Assembly: GCA_046052145.1 (NCBI GenBank)
Contig: JBJOMW010000006.1
Span: 1 to 64,000 of the forward strand
DNA length: 64,000 nucleotides
From: Falsiroseomonas sp046052145
GTDB lineage: Bacteria > Pseudomonadota > Alphaproteobacteria > Acetobacterales > Acetobacteraceae
Direction: 5' to 3'
In this document: positions 7,652 to 15,458 of the stretch, in pieces
How the letters are laid out: every line of letters starts with the position of its first letter
Position numbering within the stretch: position 1 is the stretch's first letter
The notes under the pieces: model-generated
Told to the model about the DNA's origin: nothing
Seen by the model: the letters and a program-made list of their open reading frames with translations, nothing else
Database searches by the model: none
Program-made: the position numbers and the translations under genes

Positions 7652-8434
7652 TCACTCCATGAACCAGCCGTGGCTGACCACCAGCGACTGGCCGGTGAGC
7701 GCATTGGTTGGGAAAGCCGCGAAGAATAGCGTCGCTTGCGCGACATCCTCGACCGTCGTGAACTCGCCGTCGACCGTGTCCTTCAGCATCACGTTCCGGA
7801 CCACCTCCGCCTCGGTGATCCCGAGCGCCTTCGCCTGCTCGGGGATCTGCCTGTCGAGCAGCGGCGTGCGCACGAAGCCGGGGCAGATCACATTGGCATG
7901 CACCCCGTGCGGCCCGCCTTCCTTCGCCACGACCTTCGCCAGCCCGAGCAGGCCGTGCTTCGCCGTCACATAGGGGGCCTTCAGCTTGGACGCCTCCTTC
8001 GAGTGCACCGAGCCCATGTAGATCACGCTCCCGCCGCGACCCGATCCGTACATATGCGGCAGGCAGGCGCGGGTCGTGAGGAAGGCGCCGTCCAGGTGGA
8101 TCGCCAGCATCTTCCGCCAATCCGCGTAGCTGAACTGCTCCAGCGGATGGACGATCTGGATGCCGGCGTTGCTGACCAGCACGTCCACGCCGCCGAAGGC
8201 GGCGACGGTCGCGGCGACGCCTGCCGCGACGGCGTCCTCGCTGCAGACATCCATCGCGACGCCGATGGCGTCCCCGCCCTGTGCGCGGATCTCCGCGGCG
8301 ACGGCCTCCGCCGCGTCCTTGTTGAGGTCGGCGATCGCGACATTGGCACCCTCGCGCGCGAAGAGCAGCGCGATCTCCTTGCCGATCCCGCTCGCGGCGC
8401 CGGTGATGATGGCGGATTTGTTCCTGAGCTTCAT
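7652..8434 (-). CDS. bdhA: D-3-hydroxybutyrate dehydrogenase
   Basis: A 260-residue short-chain dehydrogenase. The NAD-binding TGAASGIG motif is at residues 11-18, the NAG motif near 90, the catalytic Ser and Tyr-x3-Lys in GSVHS and YVTAKHG, and the C-terminal SHGWFME tail is diagnostic of 3-hydroxybutyrate dehydrogenases. It interconverts 3-hydroxybutyrate and acetoacetate in the cytosol. It overlaps the acetoacetate decarboxylase gene by 4 bp (8431-8434, ATGA), so the two are translationally coupled and form a ketone-body route from 3-hydroxybutyrate through acetoacetate to acetone. Confidence 0.92.
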   Translation of the reverse strand: MKLRNKSAIITGAASGIGKEIALLFAREGANVAIADLNKDAAEAVAAEIRAQGGDAIGVAMDVCSEDAVAAGVAATVAAFGGVDVLVSNAGIQIVHPLEQFSYADWRKMLAIHLDGAFLTTRACLPHMYGSGRGGSVIYMGSVHSKEASKLKAPYVTAKHGLLGLAKVVAKEGGPHGVHANVICPGFVRTPLLDRQIPEQAKALGITEAEVVRNVMLKDTVDGEFTTVEDVAQATLFFAAFPTNALTGQSLVVSHGWFME

Positions 8435-9186
8435 CGCGGTGCCTCTCCTGCTGCGAGGTAGTCGTGGACGACCGTGCCCAGGCCGAGCGTCATGTCACAC
8501 ATGATATGGACGCCGCCGATGACCTCACGCACCGGCAGCGACGCCACAGGTGCCAGGGCATGTTGGAACAGCTCGAGGCCCGCCGGCCCTTCCCACGCGC
8601 CCTTGAGGGTGATGTCCTCCATGAAGTAGCGGACGAGCTCGCAGATGCGCGGAGTCCCGTCGACATGCGGGATGATCTTCAGGAGGAAGTTAGGTCCCAG
8701 CAGGGACTTCAGGATGGGCTCATGCGCGAGGGCGCGGTGCTTGTAGCCCATCGTGGCAACGGCGACGGGCATGGGCCCGTAGCGCAGCACGCCGCCAAGC
8801 GTGTCCTTCTCGACGCGCAACTCAGGCGAGGCGAGCTTCTTGGGAAAGCCCCAGAGTTCGCGCCCGCCCGCGATCGGCGGGTGGTCGTTCAGGTACATCG
8901 CATGGACATAGCTTCCGTGCTGCCCGCGGAAGCTGACGGGGATCACCTGCCCGCTTTCGGTGTAGTCGCCGAAGCCTGTCGAATCCGGCATGCGGATGAA
9001 CTCGAACTTCACGACGGGATCCGTCATCTCGAGCGGCGCCGGGATCACGGCCCGCAGCGTATCGGGATCGGTGCGGTAGGTGATGATGAAGAACTCGCGG
9101 TTCACGAACCGGTAGGGGCCGGGCGGGAAGGCCGGGCTGGTCAGCGGCATCGCGAAGGCGCGCTGCCTGACTTCGTGCTCCTCCAC
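8431..9186 (-). CDS. adc: Acetoacetate decarboxylase
   Basis: A 251-residue ADC-family enzyme. The Schiff-base lysine lies in ELWGFPKK (K116 or K117, equivalent to the K115/K116 pair of the clostridial enzyme), and the PxxYRFVNREFF start and GPNFLLKIIP segment are family-typical. It decarboxylates acetoacetate to acetone and CO2. It is upstream of and overlapping bdhA, with the patatin gene upstream on the same strand after an 82-bp gap. In PHB-producing bacteria adc, bdh and patatin genes often travel together, which supports a storage-polymer or ketone-body role. Start at 9186 is the first ATG; one at residue 13 is also possible. Confidence 0.9.
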   Translation of the reverse strand: MEEHEVRQRAFAMPLTSPAFPPGPYRFVNREFFIITYRTDPDTLRAVIPAPLEMTDPVVKFEFIRMPDSTGFGDYTESGQVIPVSFRGQHGSYVHAMYLNDHPPIAGGRELWGFPKKLASPELRVEKDTLGGVLRYGPMPVAVATMGYKHRALAHEPILKSLLGPNFLLKIIPHVDGTPRICELVRYFMEDITLKGAWEGPAGLELFQHALAPVASLPVREVIGGVHIMCDMTLGLGTVVHDYLAAGEAPR

Positions 9187-9268
9187 GGAGGTCTCCCTTC
9201 ACATGCCATAGGCCGGGCGGATCGCGACGGGACATGGGCGCCCGGCCGCGAGGATCAGCCCGCGTGAT

Positions 9269-10411
9269 CTACAGGTCGAACGCGCGCACGCCGTTCCCGA
9301 AGTCGGTCATTCGGCAGCTGTCCGGACGCGTCAGGACTTGCCGGATATCCGCGTGCCCGGCCTGCCAGAGTTCGAGGACGGTCGCGCGCGAGAACTCGTA
9401 ATCCTTGAAGTCGGACGACTTGGTGTCGTGGCGGTTCACGAGGTGGACCAGCGAGACCCGGCCTCGCCGGCTGATCGCCGAAAGTCTCTCCACCTCTGGG
9501 TCGGAGCGCATCTCCGGCGGGAGCCTGGCGAGAAGGTCGGCCAGAGCGCTTCTCAGCGACTCCATTTCCTTGATCTTGGCATAGGAGAAGCGCTGCTTGC
9601 TCTGATACTGGATGTCCTTGGCGCGCTCCTGCACCTGGTTCAGGTTCTGCGGCAGGTCGCCCGTGCCGCTGAACAGGTCGACCTGCACGATCAGCGCGCT
9701 CATGCGGAGGTCCTCGCCCACGTACTGGAGCGGCGTGTTCGACATGATCCCGCCATCCCAGTAGTGCTCGCCGTCGATCTCGACCGGTGGGAAGCCCGGC
9801 GGCAGCGAACCGCTGGCCATCACATGGCTGGCGCTGATCCGGTGCGTCCTGCTGTCGAAATAGACGGACTCACCGCTGCGCACATTCACCACGCCGAGCG
9901 ACAGCCGCACGTCGCCGCGGTTGATGCAGTCGAAGTCCACCAGCTCCTCGAGCGTCGCGCGAAGCGGTTCCGTATCGTAGTAGCTCAGCGCGCCAGGGCT
10001 TCCGGCCGGCGCGAAGTGCGGCGGGATCGTGCGGGGCTGGTAGAAGCCCTGGATTCCAAAGACGGCCGCCGAGACCGCGCTCATCTGGTTCATGAAGGGG
10101 CGGGCGAAGTCCATCCCGGCCGGCAGCACGACGGTGGAGCGGCCCGAGACGCGGTTCCAGAATTCGCGCAGCCGCTCGATCCGTCGCTCGGGTGGATTGC
10201 CGGCGATCAGGGCCGCGTTGATGGCACCGATCGACACGCCCGCAATCCAGTCCGGCGCGAAGCCGGCGGCGGCGAGACCTTCGTAGACACCCGCCTGGTA
10301 GGCGCCGAGTGCGCCGCCGCCCTGCAGGACGAGGACACGGTGGTCGTGCTGCCGGAATGGCTCCGCCGCGCTGCCCTCGGGCTGGTCCGTCGCCCTGCTA
10401 CCGATGTCCAT
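9269..10411 (-). CDS. Patatin-like phospholipase with DUF3734 C-terminal region
   Basis: A 380-residue protein with the patatin serine hydrolase fold: oxyanion GGGALGAY at residues 31-38, nucleophile S60 in GVSIG, and catalytic D219 in WDGGI. The C-terminal third (about 280-380) matches the DUF3734 extension seen in proteins of the PHB/ketone-body locus. The ATG at 10411 has a GGGAGA ribosome-binding site; an ATG at 10447 lacks one. It lies 52 bp after the CoA-disulfide reductase gene and probably shares its transcript. It may release fatty acids at the membrane or act on PHB-granule lipids; the natural substrate is not known from sequence. Confidence 0.85.
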   Translation of the reverse strand: MDIGSRATDQPEGSAAEPFRQHDHRVLVLQGGGALGAYQAGVYEGLAAAGFAPDWIAGVSIGAINAALIAGNPPERRIERLREFWNRVSGRSTVVLPAGMDFARPFMNQMSAVSAAVFGIQGFYQPRTIPPHFAPAGSPGALSYYDTEPLRATLEELVDFDCINRGDVRLSLGVVNVRSGESVYFDSRTHRISASHVMASGSLPPGFPPVEIDGEHYWDGGIMSNTPLQYVGEDLRMSALIVQVDLFSGTGDLPQNLNQVQERAKDIQYQSKQRFSYAKIKEMESLRSALADLLARLPPEMRSDPEVERLSAISRRGRVSLVHLVNRHDTKSSDFKDYEFSRATVLELWQAGHADIRQVLTRPDSCRMTDFGNGVRAFDL

Positions 10412-10463
10412 GTCGTCTCCCGTGTCGGCTGAACGCCTGGCCCGCATCCGCGCGCGTGACCGG

Positions 10464-12161
10464 TCAGTGCGCCTGCAGCAGGTAGTTGTGCGCGAGCGAG
10501 AGCATTCCCCCCGAGACGTTCCTGGCCTTGAATCCGTTCTGCAGCAGGATCCGCGTCGCGAGGTAGGCGCGCTGGCCGGAGCGGCACATCACGTTGATCT
10601 CGCGGTCGCGCGGCAACTCGTCGAGGCGCGCGCGGAGCTGCCCGATCGGGATGTTGATCGCGCCCGGCGCGCTTTCCACCGCCAGCTCGGACGGCTCCCG
10701 CACGTCGAGCAGGAAGCTGCTGCGGGCGGTGCTCCAATGGCTGAGCGGCATGTCGCCGCGCAGCACGTCCGCCGCCACCATGCCGGCGAAGTTGACGGGG
10801 TCCTTGGCGCTGCCGAAGGGCGGCGCGTAGCACAGCTCCGCCTCCTCGAGGTCGTACACTGTGGCGTTCATCTGGATCAGCGCCGCAAGCGCATTGACGC
10901 GCGCGGTCACGCCATCTCGCCCAAGCGCCTGGGCCCCGAGCAGCAGCCCGTCGGATTTCCGGAAGATGACCTTCAACGCGATCGGCTTGGCGCCCGGATA
11001 GTAGCCGGCGTGCGAGTTCGGATAGAGGTAGATCTTCTCGTAATCCGTGTGGCCGAGCCGCTGCAGGGTCTTCTCGCTGGCGCCGGTCCAGGCGACCACC
11101 GCGCCGAACAGCCCGATGATCGAGGTGCCCTGCGTCCCCCGGAAGCGAGAGTCGCGCCCGGCGATCACATCCGCCGCGATGCGCCCCTGCCGGTTCGCCG
11201 GCCCGGCCAGCGCGACGAGGCTCCATTCGCCCGTCACATGATCCTTCACTTCGACCGCGTCACCGACGGCGAAGATGTCGGGGTCGCTGGTCCGCATCCG
11301 CTCGTCCACACGGATCCCGCCGCGCTCGCCGATCGCGAGCCCAGCCGCCTTCGCCAGCGCGGTGTCCGGACGCACGCCGAGCGCGAGGATCACCACATCG
11401 GCAGGATGGATCTTGCCGGATTTCGTATGGACGGCGATCGCGCCGCCCGCGTCCTGCTTGAACGCGGCGACGCCGTCCCCGAGTGCCAGATGGACGCCGT
11501 GCCGCGCGAGATGCGCCTCCACCACCCTGGCATTCTCCGGATCGATGGGTGGCAGGACCTGGTCGGCCAGCTCGATAAGGGTCACGTCGAAGCCGCGATG
11601 AACGAGGTTCTCGACCATCTCCAGGCCGATGAACCCGCCGCCGACGACCACGGCCCGCGTCTTGGGCCGTACCGTCTGGAAGCCGGAGTATTTGTCCATG
11701 CCGGACAGGAAGGCCGTGCCGCGTTCGATCCAGCGCCGGATCTCCCGCGCATCCGGCACCGTCCGGACGTGGAAGATGCCCGGCAGGTCGATGCCGGGCA
11801 GCGGCGGGCGCACTGACGCCGCGCCGGGGGACAGCACAAGCTTGTCGTAGCTCTGCGTGGTGACCTCCCCGGTCTTCACGTCGCGCAGCCTGATCTCCTT
11901 CGCCTTCGGCAGAATCTCGACGGCTTCGCAGTTGGTGCGCACATCGATGGCGAAGTGCTCGCGGAACAGCTGCTCGCTGGCCACCAGCAGGCTCGCTTCC
12001 TCCTCGATCACGTCACCGACGTGATAGGGCAGGCCGCAATTGGCGTAGGAGACATAGGGGCCACGTTCCACCATCAGGATCTCGGCCTTCTCGTCCAGCC
12101 GCCGCAGTCGCGCTGCGCATGACGCCCCACCGGCAACGCCGCCCACGATTATGACTTTCAT
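10464..12161 (-). CDS. FAD-dependent CoA-disulfide reductase with rhodanese domain
   Basis: A 565-residue flavoprotein. The N-terminal FAD-binding GGVAGG motif is at 7-12, the redox cysteine C42 lies in YANCGLPYH, an NAD(P)H-binding GGGFIGLE segment falls near 165-172, and a C-terminal rhodanese domain (about 460-560) carries its active cysteine in CRSGQRAY. This is the CoADR-RHD architecture, which reduces CoA disulfides or CoA-polysulfides and links to sulfane sulfur handling. The ATG at 12161 follows GGAGGAAGGG; the longer frame upstream has no family match. It heads the minus-strand run that includes patatin, adc and bdhA. Enzyme class is confident; the disulfide versus persulfide preference is not. 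Confidence 0.85.
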   Translation of the reverse strand: MKVIIVGGVAGGASCAARLRRLDEKAEILMVERGPYVSYANCGLPYHVGDVIEEEASLLVASEQLFREHFAIDVRTNCEAVEILPKAKEIRLRDVKTGEVTTQSYDKLVLSPGAASVRPPLPGIDLPGIFHVRTVPDAREIRRWIERGTAFLSGMDKYSGFQTVRPKTRAVVVGGGFIGLEMVENLVHRGFDVTLIELADQVLPPIDPENARVVEAHLARHGVHLALGDGVAAFKQDAGGAIAVHTKSGKIHPADVVILALGVRPDTALAKAAGLAIGERGGIRVDERMRTSDPDIFAVGDAVEVKDHVTGEWSLVALAGPANRQGRIAADVIAGRDSRFRGTQGTSIIGLFGAVVAWTGASEKTLQRLGHTDYEKIYLYPNSHAGYYPGAKPIALKVIFRKSDGLLLGAQALGRDGVTARVNALAALIQMNATVYDLEEAELCYAPPFGSAKDPVNFAGMVAADVLRGDMPLSHWSTARSSFLLDVREPSELAVESAPGAINIPIGQLRARLDELPRDREINVMCRSGQRAYLATRILLQNGFKARNVSGGMLSLAHNYLLQAH

Positions 12162-12629
12162 CCCTTCCTCCGATGCCTGGTCGTCCCGGATGGGCGTGCC
12201 CAGCGGCGAGTGGCAGCGTGCATCCGGCGGCCCGCACCGCATCCGGTTCGTTGACACCTGCCATGTGCGGTCGCCGTGGGTGGCGTGGCTTGATGGTGCG
12301 AGGCTACCAAGTGGCGGCGCGTGCCGACACGAAAGACGCTATCCCTTTTCGGCAGACGCTCGCCCGCGGCTTCGCTTTTGCAAGCGGCTTCGCTGTTGCA
12401 ACTGACGTGGCCGTGCCCGGCAGGGTGCGTCCCGTAGCCGTGATCCACATGGCGTGGCGCAATCCGCATATCGTTCCCGCAACCGCGTTCACGCTGGATG
12501 GCTATGAAGGCTGGGGCATCTGCCCTGGCCGCTGCGCCATGCGCCGCAACGACCGCGCGCCGAGGCCGCCGCCGCGCTGCGGCAGCCGTGGTGGAGAGGA
12601 TGCGGATGGCGATGCAGGGGGAGAGCCCG
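12162..12629. other. 468-bp divergent intergenic region without a recognised gene
   Basis: Sits between the divergent CoA-disulfide reductase and membrane-protein genes and should hold both promoters. Several open frames cross it, but none has a family match or ribosome-binding site. Bases 12366-12405 repeat related GCGGCTTCGCT units, a small imperfect direct repeat. No operator could be assigned. Confidence 0.4.
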
Positions 12630-13784
12630 ATGCAAGTGAGTGGCCCCACGCGGGATTTCTCCCTCATCGGAGGACCGCTGCACCGGCTTGGCGGCAGGCT
12701 CGGCCTGGTCCGCGGCGGTGGCTCGACGGTGTTGCTCGGCCTCGCGATCGCAGCCTTCCTGTGGCTTGTCTGGTTCGTGCTGAAACTGGTGGATGGTGCG
12801 AGCGGCGCGTTCTTCTCCTGGACCTTCGTTGGCGGGCATGTGCGCATTCTCGTCGCCATCCCGATGTTCTTCGTGTGCGAAACCCTCGCCAATCCCCGCA
12901 TGGCGGTGTTCGGACAGGGGCTCGTGCGCATGGGGATCATGCCGGATGCCGCCCTGCCGGCGATGCAGGCAGAGATCGAGCGCCTGGCGCGCTGGCGGGA
13001 TTCCTGGCTGGCGGAGGGAGCGTGCCTGATCGTCGCGCTGCTGATGCTGGCCGCGCCGAGAGAGGTCATCCCGGGCTCGACGGCCGCCTACACGCCGGGC
13101 TTCGCAGGCGCCGACACCCTGGCCGGACAGTGGTACCTGGTCGTCTGCCTGACGGTGGTCCGCTTCCTTCTGCTCCGCTGGCTGCTGCACCTGGTGCTCT
13201 GGTACCGCTTTCTAGTCTTCGTCGCGCGGCAGGATCTTCGCCTGGTCGCCATTCATCCGGACGGCGCGGCGGGGCTGGGCTATCTGGAATTGGTGCAGGC
13301 ACGGCTTGTGCTACTTGCATTCGCGATGTCGGCGATCCTTGCGGCCTCCTTCGCCGAGGACATCCTCGCCGGCAGGATGGCATTCGAGGCGACCTTCCTC
13401 GGCGTCGCAGTCATCCTGGCGGTCTATGCCGTGCTGTTCCTTGGGCCGTTGCTTGTCTTCGCCCCGAAGCTTGAAGCGTGCCGCGCGCGTGCCTCCAGCG
13501 ACTACAAGGAATTCGCGCAAGGCTATGTGCGCGGCTTCGAGGAGAAATGGCTGGCCGGAACTGCGCCGTCGAAGACGCTGCTTGGCACGCCGGACCTGCA
13601 ATCCCTCGCCGATCTTGCGAACAGTGTGAACATCGTGCGCGACATGCGTGTGGTGCCGATCAGCAAGCAATTGGTGCAGAAGCTGCTGGTGGCGGCGGTG
13701 GTGCCGATGCTGCCACTCGTGCTCCTGAAGTATCCCGTCGCCGAACTGATCGGCGTCGTTTTCAAGCGGCTATCCGGCATGTGA
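12630..13784 (+). CDS. Polytopic inner-membrane protein, unknown function
   Basis: A 384-residue protein with about six hydrophobic helices: near 30-50 and 65-85, a pair around 130-180, then two near 230-290, with a last one close to the C-terminus. A helical, charged stretch lies around 295-355. It belongs to a family of conserved hypothetical membrane proteins whose core reads roughly F-x-G-x-H-V-R-x-L-V-A-I-P, then ARxRDSWLAE, and later ADLxNSxNxVRxMRxVPI. The start at 12630 follows GGGGGAGAG; ATGs at 12612 and 12600 are alternatives. It is a stand-alone gene between two intergenic gaps. No function can be assigned. Confidence 0.65.
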   Translation: MQVSGPTRDFSLIGGPLHRLGGRLGLVRGGGSTVLLGLAIAAFLWLVWFVLKLVDGASGAFFSWTFVGGHVRILVAIPMFFVCETLANPRMAVFGQGLVRMGIMPDAALPAMQAEIERLARWRDSWLAEGACLIVALLMLAAPREVIPGSTAAYTPGFAGADTLAGQWYLVVCLTVVRFLLLRWLLHLVLWYRFLVFVARQDLRLVAIHPDGAAGLGYLELVQARLVLLAFAMSAILAASFAEDILAGRMAFEATFLGVAVILAVYAVLFLGPLLVFAPKLEACRARASSDYKEFAQGYVRGFEEKWLAGTAPSKTLLGTPDLQSLADLANSVNIVRDMRVVPISKQLVQKLLVAAVVPMLPLVLLKYPVAELIGVVFKRLSGM

Positions 13785-14030
13785 GGCGGGTCGCGGACGC
13801 GTCCTCACGGTGATGCGTTGGCAGGCGTGCCGTCCTGATGGCGATGTGGCGTGATCATGGGCGACAGCCTGCCTAGGGTCGCTATCCAGCTCCGAAGGAT
13901 CGTGATCCCGAGAACCATCGACGATGTGCCGCGCTGTGCGGCCGCACGGGCCGGATGGTTCGCGGCAAGCGCAGAGGAGCGGTCTCGCAGGGGAGGTCGC
14001 CTAGCAATGACGGCAGAAGGAAAACGGCAG

Positions 14031-14636
14031 ATGAGAAGAGCAAGGCTGATCCCTCTCCTGATGGTCGGAGGGGCGCTGCTTGCGGCGCCGGGCATGGTCT
14101 CCCCGGCCTTCGGCCAGGCGGCGCAGCCCTCTGCGCCTGGCGCGGTGGTCGCCTGGACGACGGAGATGCGGGCGACCGTCGAATCTATCGACCACGCCAC
14201 GCGCCAGGTCGTGCTGCGCGGGCCCGAGGGGAACCGTCTCGCCCTGACGGTCAGCCCCGAGGTGCGCAACCTCGACCAGGTGCGCGCTGGCGACCAGGTC
14301 GTGATCCGCTACACCGAGGCGCTGGCGGCGAGCCTTGCCAAGCCTGACGAGCGCAGCGGCGCGAATGTGACGCGGCAGGAAGGCGTGGTGCGGAGCGAGC
14401 CGGGGCAGCGGCCCGGGGGCGTGATCGGCGGGCAGGTGCGTGCGACCGTACAGGTGGAAGCTGTCGACCGCGCCAGCAATACGCTCACCATCATCGGGCC
14501 GGCCGGTGTGGCGCGTACGATCGCGGTGCGGGATCCTGATGCGCAGCGCTTCCTGCAGACATTGAAGGCCGGCGACCGCGTGGAGCTTGTCTACACCGAG
14601 GCCCTCGCCATGGCGGTCGAGCCGATGCAGCGCTGA
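14031..14636 (+). CDS. Secreted protein with two copies of a small beta-rich repeat, unknown function
   Basis: A 201-residue exported protein. The signal peptide is residues 1-27 (arginine-rich start, LIPLLMVGG core, AFGQ cleavage). The mature part contains two related units of about 50 residues, each running V-x-x-I/V-D-x-A/T-x-x-x-x-x-x-G-P-x-G through V/A-G-D-x-V-x-x-x-Y-T-E-A-L-A (residues about 48-100 and 138-195). The duplicated D-R/Q-V ... YTEALA ending is unmistakable. The start at 14031 (AAGGAAA ribosome-binding site) is preferred; 14007 is possible. Likely periplasmic; no enzyme motif is visible. Confidence 0.6.
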   Translation: MRRARLIPLLMVGGALLAAPGMVSPAFGQAAQPSAPGAVVAWTTEMRATVESIDHATRQVVLRGPEGNRLALTVSPEVRNLDQVRAGDQVVIRYTEALAASLAKPDERSGANVTRQEGVVRSEPGQRPGGVIGGQVRATVQVEAVDRASNTLTIIGPAGVARTIAVRDPDAQRFLQTLKAGDRVELVYTEALAMAVEPMQR

Positions 14637-14662
14637 TACCCAGCGCACGAAGTTCCGACCTG

Positions 14663-14742
14663 CGGCCCGAAGGGCCGTCACGCCGGAGGCGTGCCTTCGG
14701 CACAACGCGTCTGAGGCGCACAAAGGTGAAACTTTTGTGCGC
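14663..14742. terminator. Three consecutive short hairpins after the secreted-protein gene
   Basis: Three stems follow one another: CGGCCC-GAA-GGGCCG (14663-14677), CACGCC-GGA-GGCGTG (14679-14693) and GCGCACAAA-N9-TTTGTGCGC (14716-14742). The run begins 27 bp after the stop codon at 14636. None is followed by a long T-tract, so termination activity is a guess; a relic of a repeat element is the alternative. Confidence 0.4.
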
Positions 14743-14911
14743 TTGGTATGAGTCCGGCAGCCGCCCTGGCGTCGGCAGGGATGCATCCTCCGGCGGCCAC
14801 CGCTTTGCCCAACCGTTGATCGAGCGCCTCGCGGAACTCGATGCCTCCCGCGGCGTGTCAGGAGGGTAGGCACCCTGTTCGCGCCGCGACCCGATCGAGC
14901 GGCGGTTCTGG

Positions 14912-15385
14912 TTGGCGGAGGATCTGCGGATGCGAGGGGAGACGGCGAGTTGCGTGGCTAAGCCTGCCATGGCCCTGCGCGCAGACGCCGCTCTCACACG
15001 CACGGCCAAGATGATGGCCGAGCGACGTCCGCGTGCCGTCGCACATGCACTCCGTATCGTTGCGGCGGCCGAGGCCGTCATGGACGCCGATCTGACGCGG
15101 CCGGTGTACACCGAGCAACTCTGCGCAACGCTCGGCGTGTCCGCACGGTGCCTGCACGATGCCTTCCGCGCCACGCTGGGGGTCAGCCCGCACGCCCACC
15201 TCAAATCGCGTCGACTCATGCTGGTTCGCCGCGCCCTGTTGCGCCGGCAAGAGGGTCCGGAACTGGTCAAGTCCGTCGCCCTCGGACATGGCTTCTGGCA
15301 TCTCGGTCACTTCGCGCGCGACTACCGCGCAGTGTTCGGTGAACTGCCTTCGGAAACGCTCGCGCCGCGCGGTACGTCAGGCTGA
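14912..15385 (+). CDS. AraC-family regulator, DNA-binding part only (probable truncation)
   Basis: The frame encodes 157 residues, of which about 50-150 form a complete double helix-turn-helix of the AraC/XylS type (YTEQLCATLGVSARCLHDAF, then KSVALGHGFWHLGHFARDYR and FGELPSETL). Family members carry an N-terminal sensor domain of 150-200 residues that is absent here. The frame upstream is closed by a TAG at 14867, and no ribosome-binding site is evident for the TTG at 14912 or the later ATG at 14970. It therefore looks like a decapitated regulator that may or may not be expressed. It lies 73 bp upstream of the sulfatase gene on the same strand. Confidence 0.6.
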   Translation: MAEDLRMRGETASCVAKPAMALRADAALTRTAKMMAERRPRAVAHALRIVAAAEAVMDADLTRPVYTEQLCATLGVSARCLHDAFRATLGVSPHAHLKSRRLMLVRRALLRRQEGPELVKSVALGHGFWHLGHFARDYRAVFGELPSETLAPRGTSG

Positions 15386-15458
15386 GCCGCGCGCAGATTG
15401 CTGTGATCCGCGCGCGACATCCACTGGTGGTCCTGCAGGCATCATCCGGGAGGCGCCG

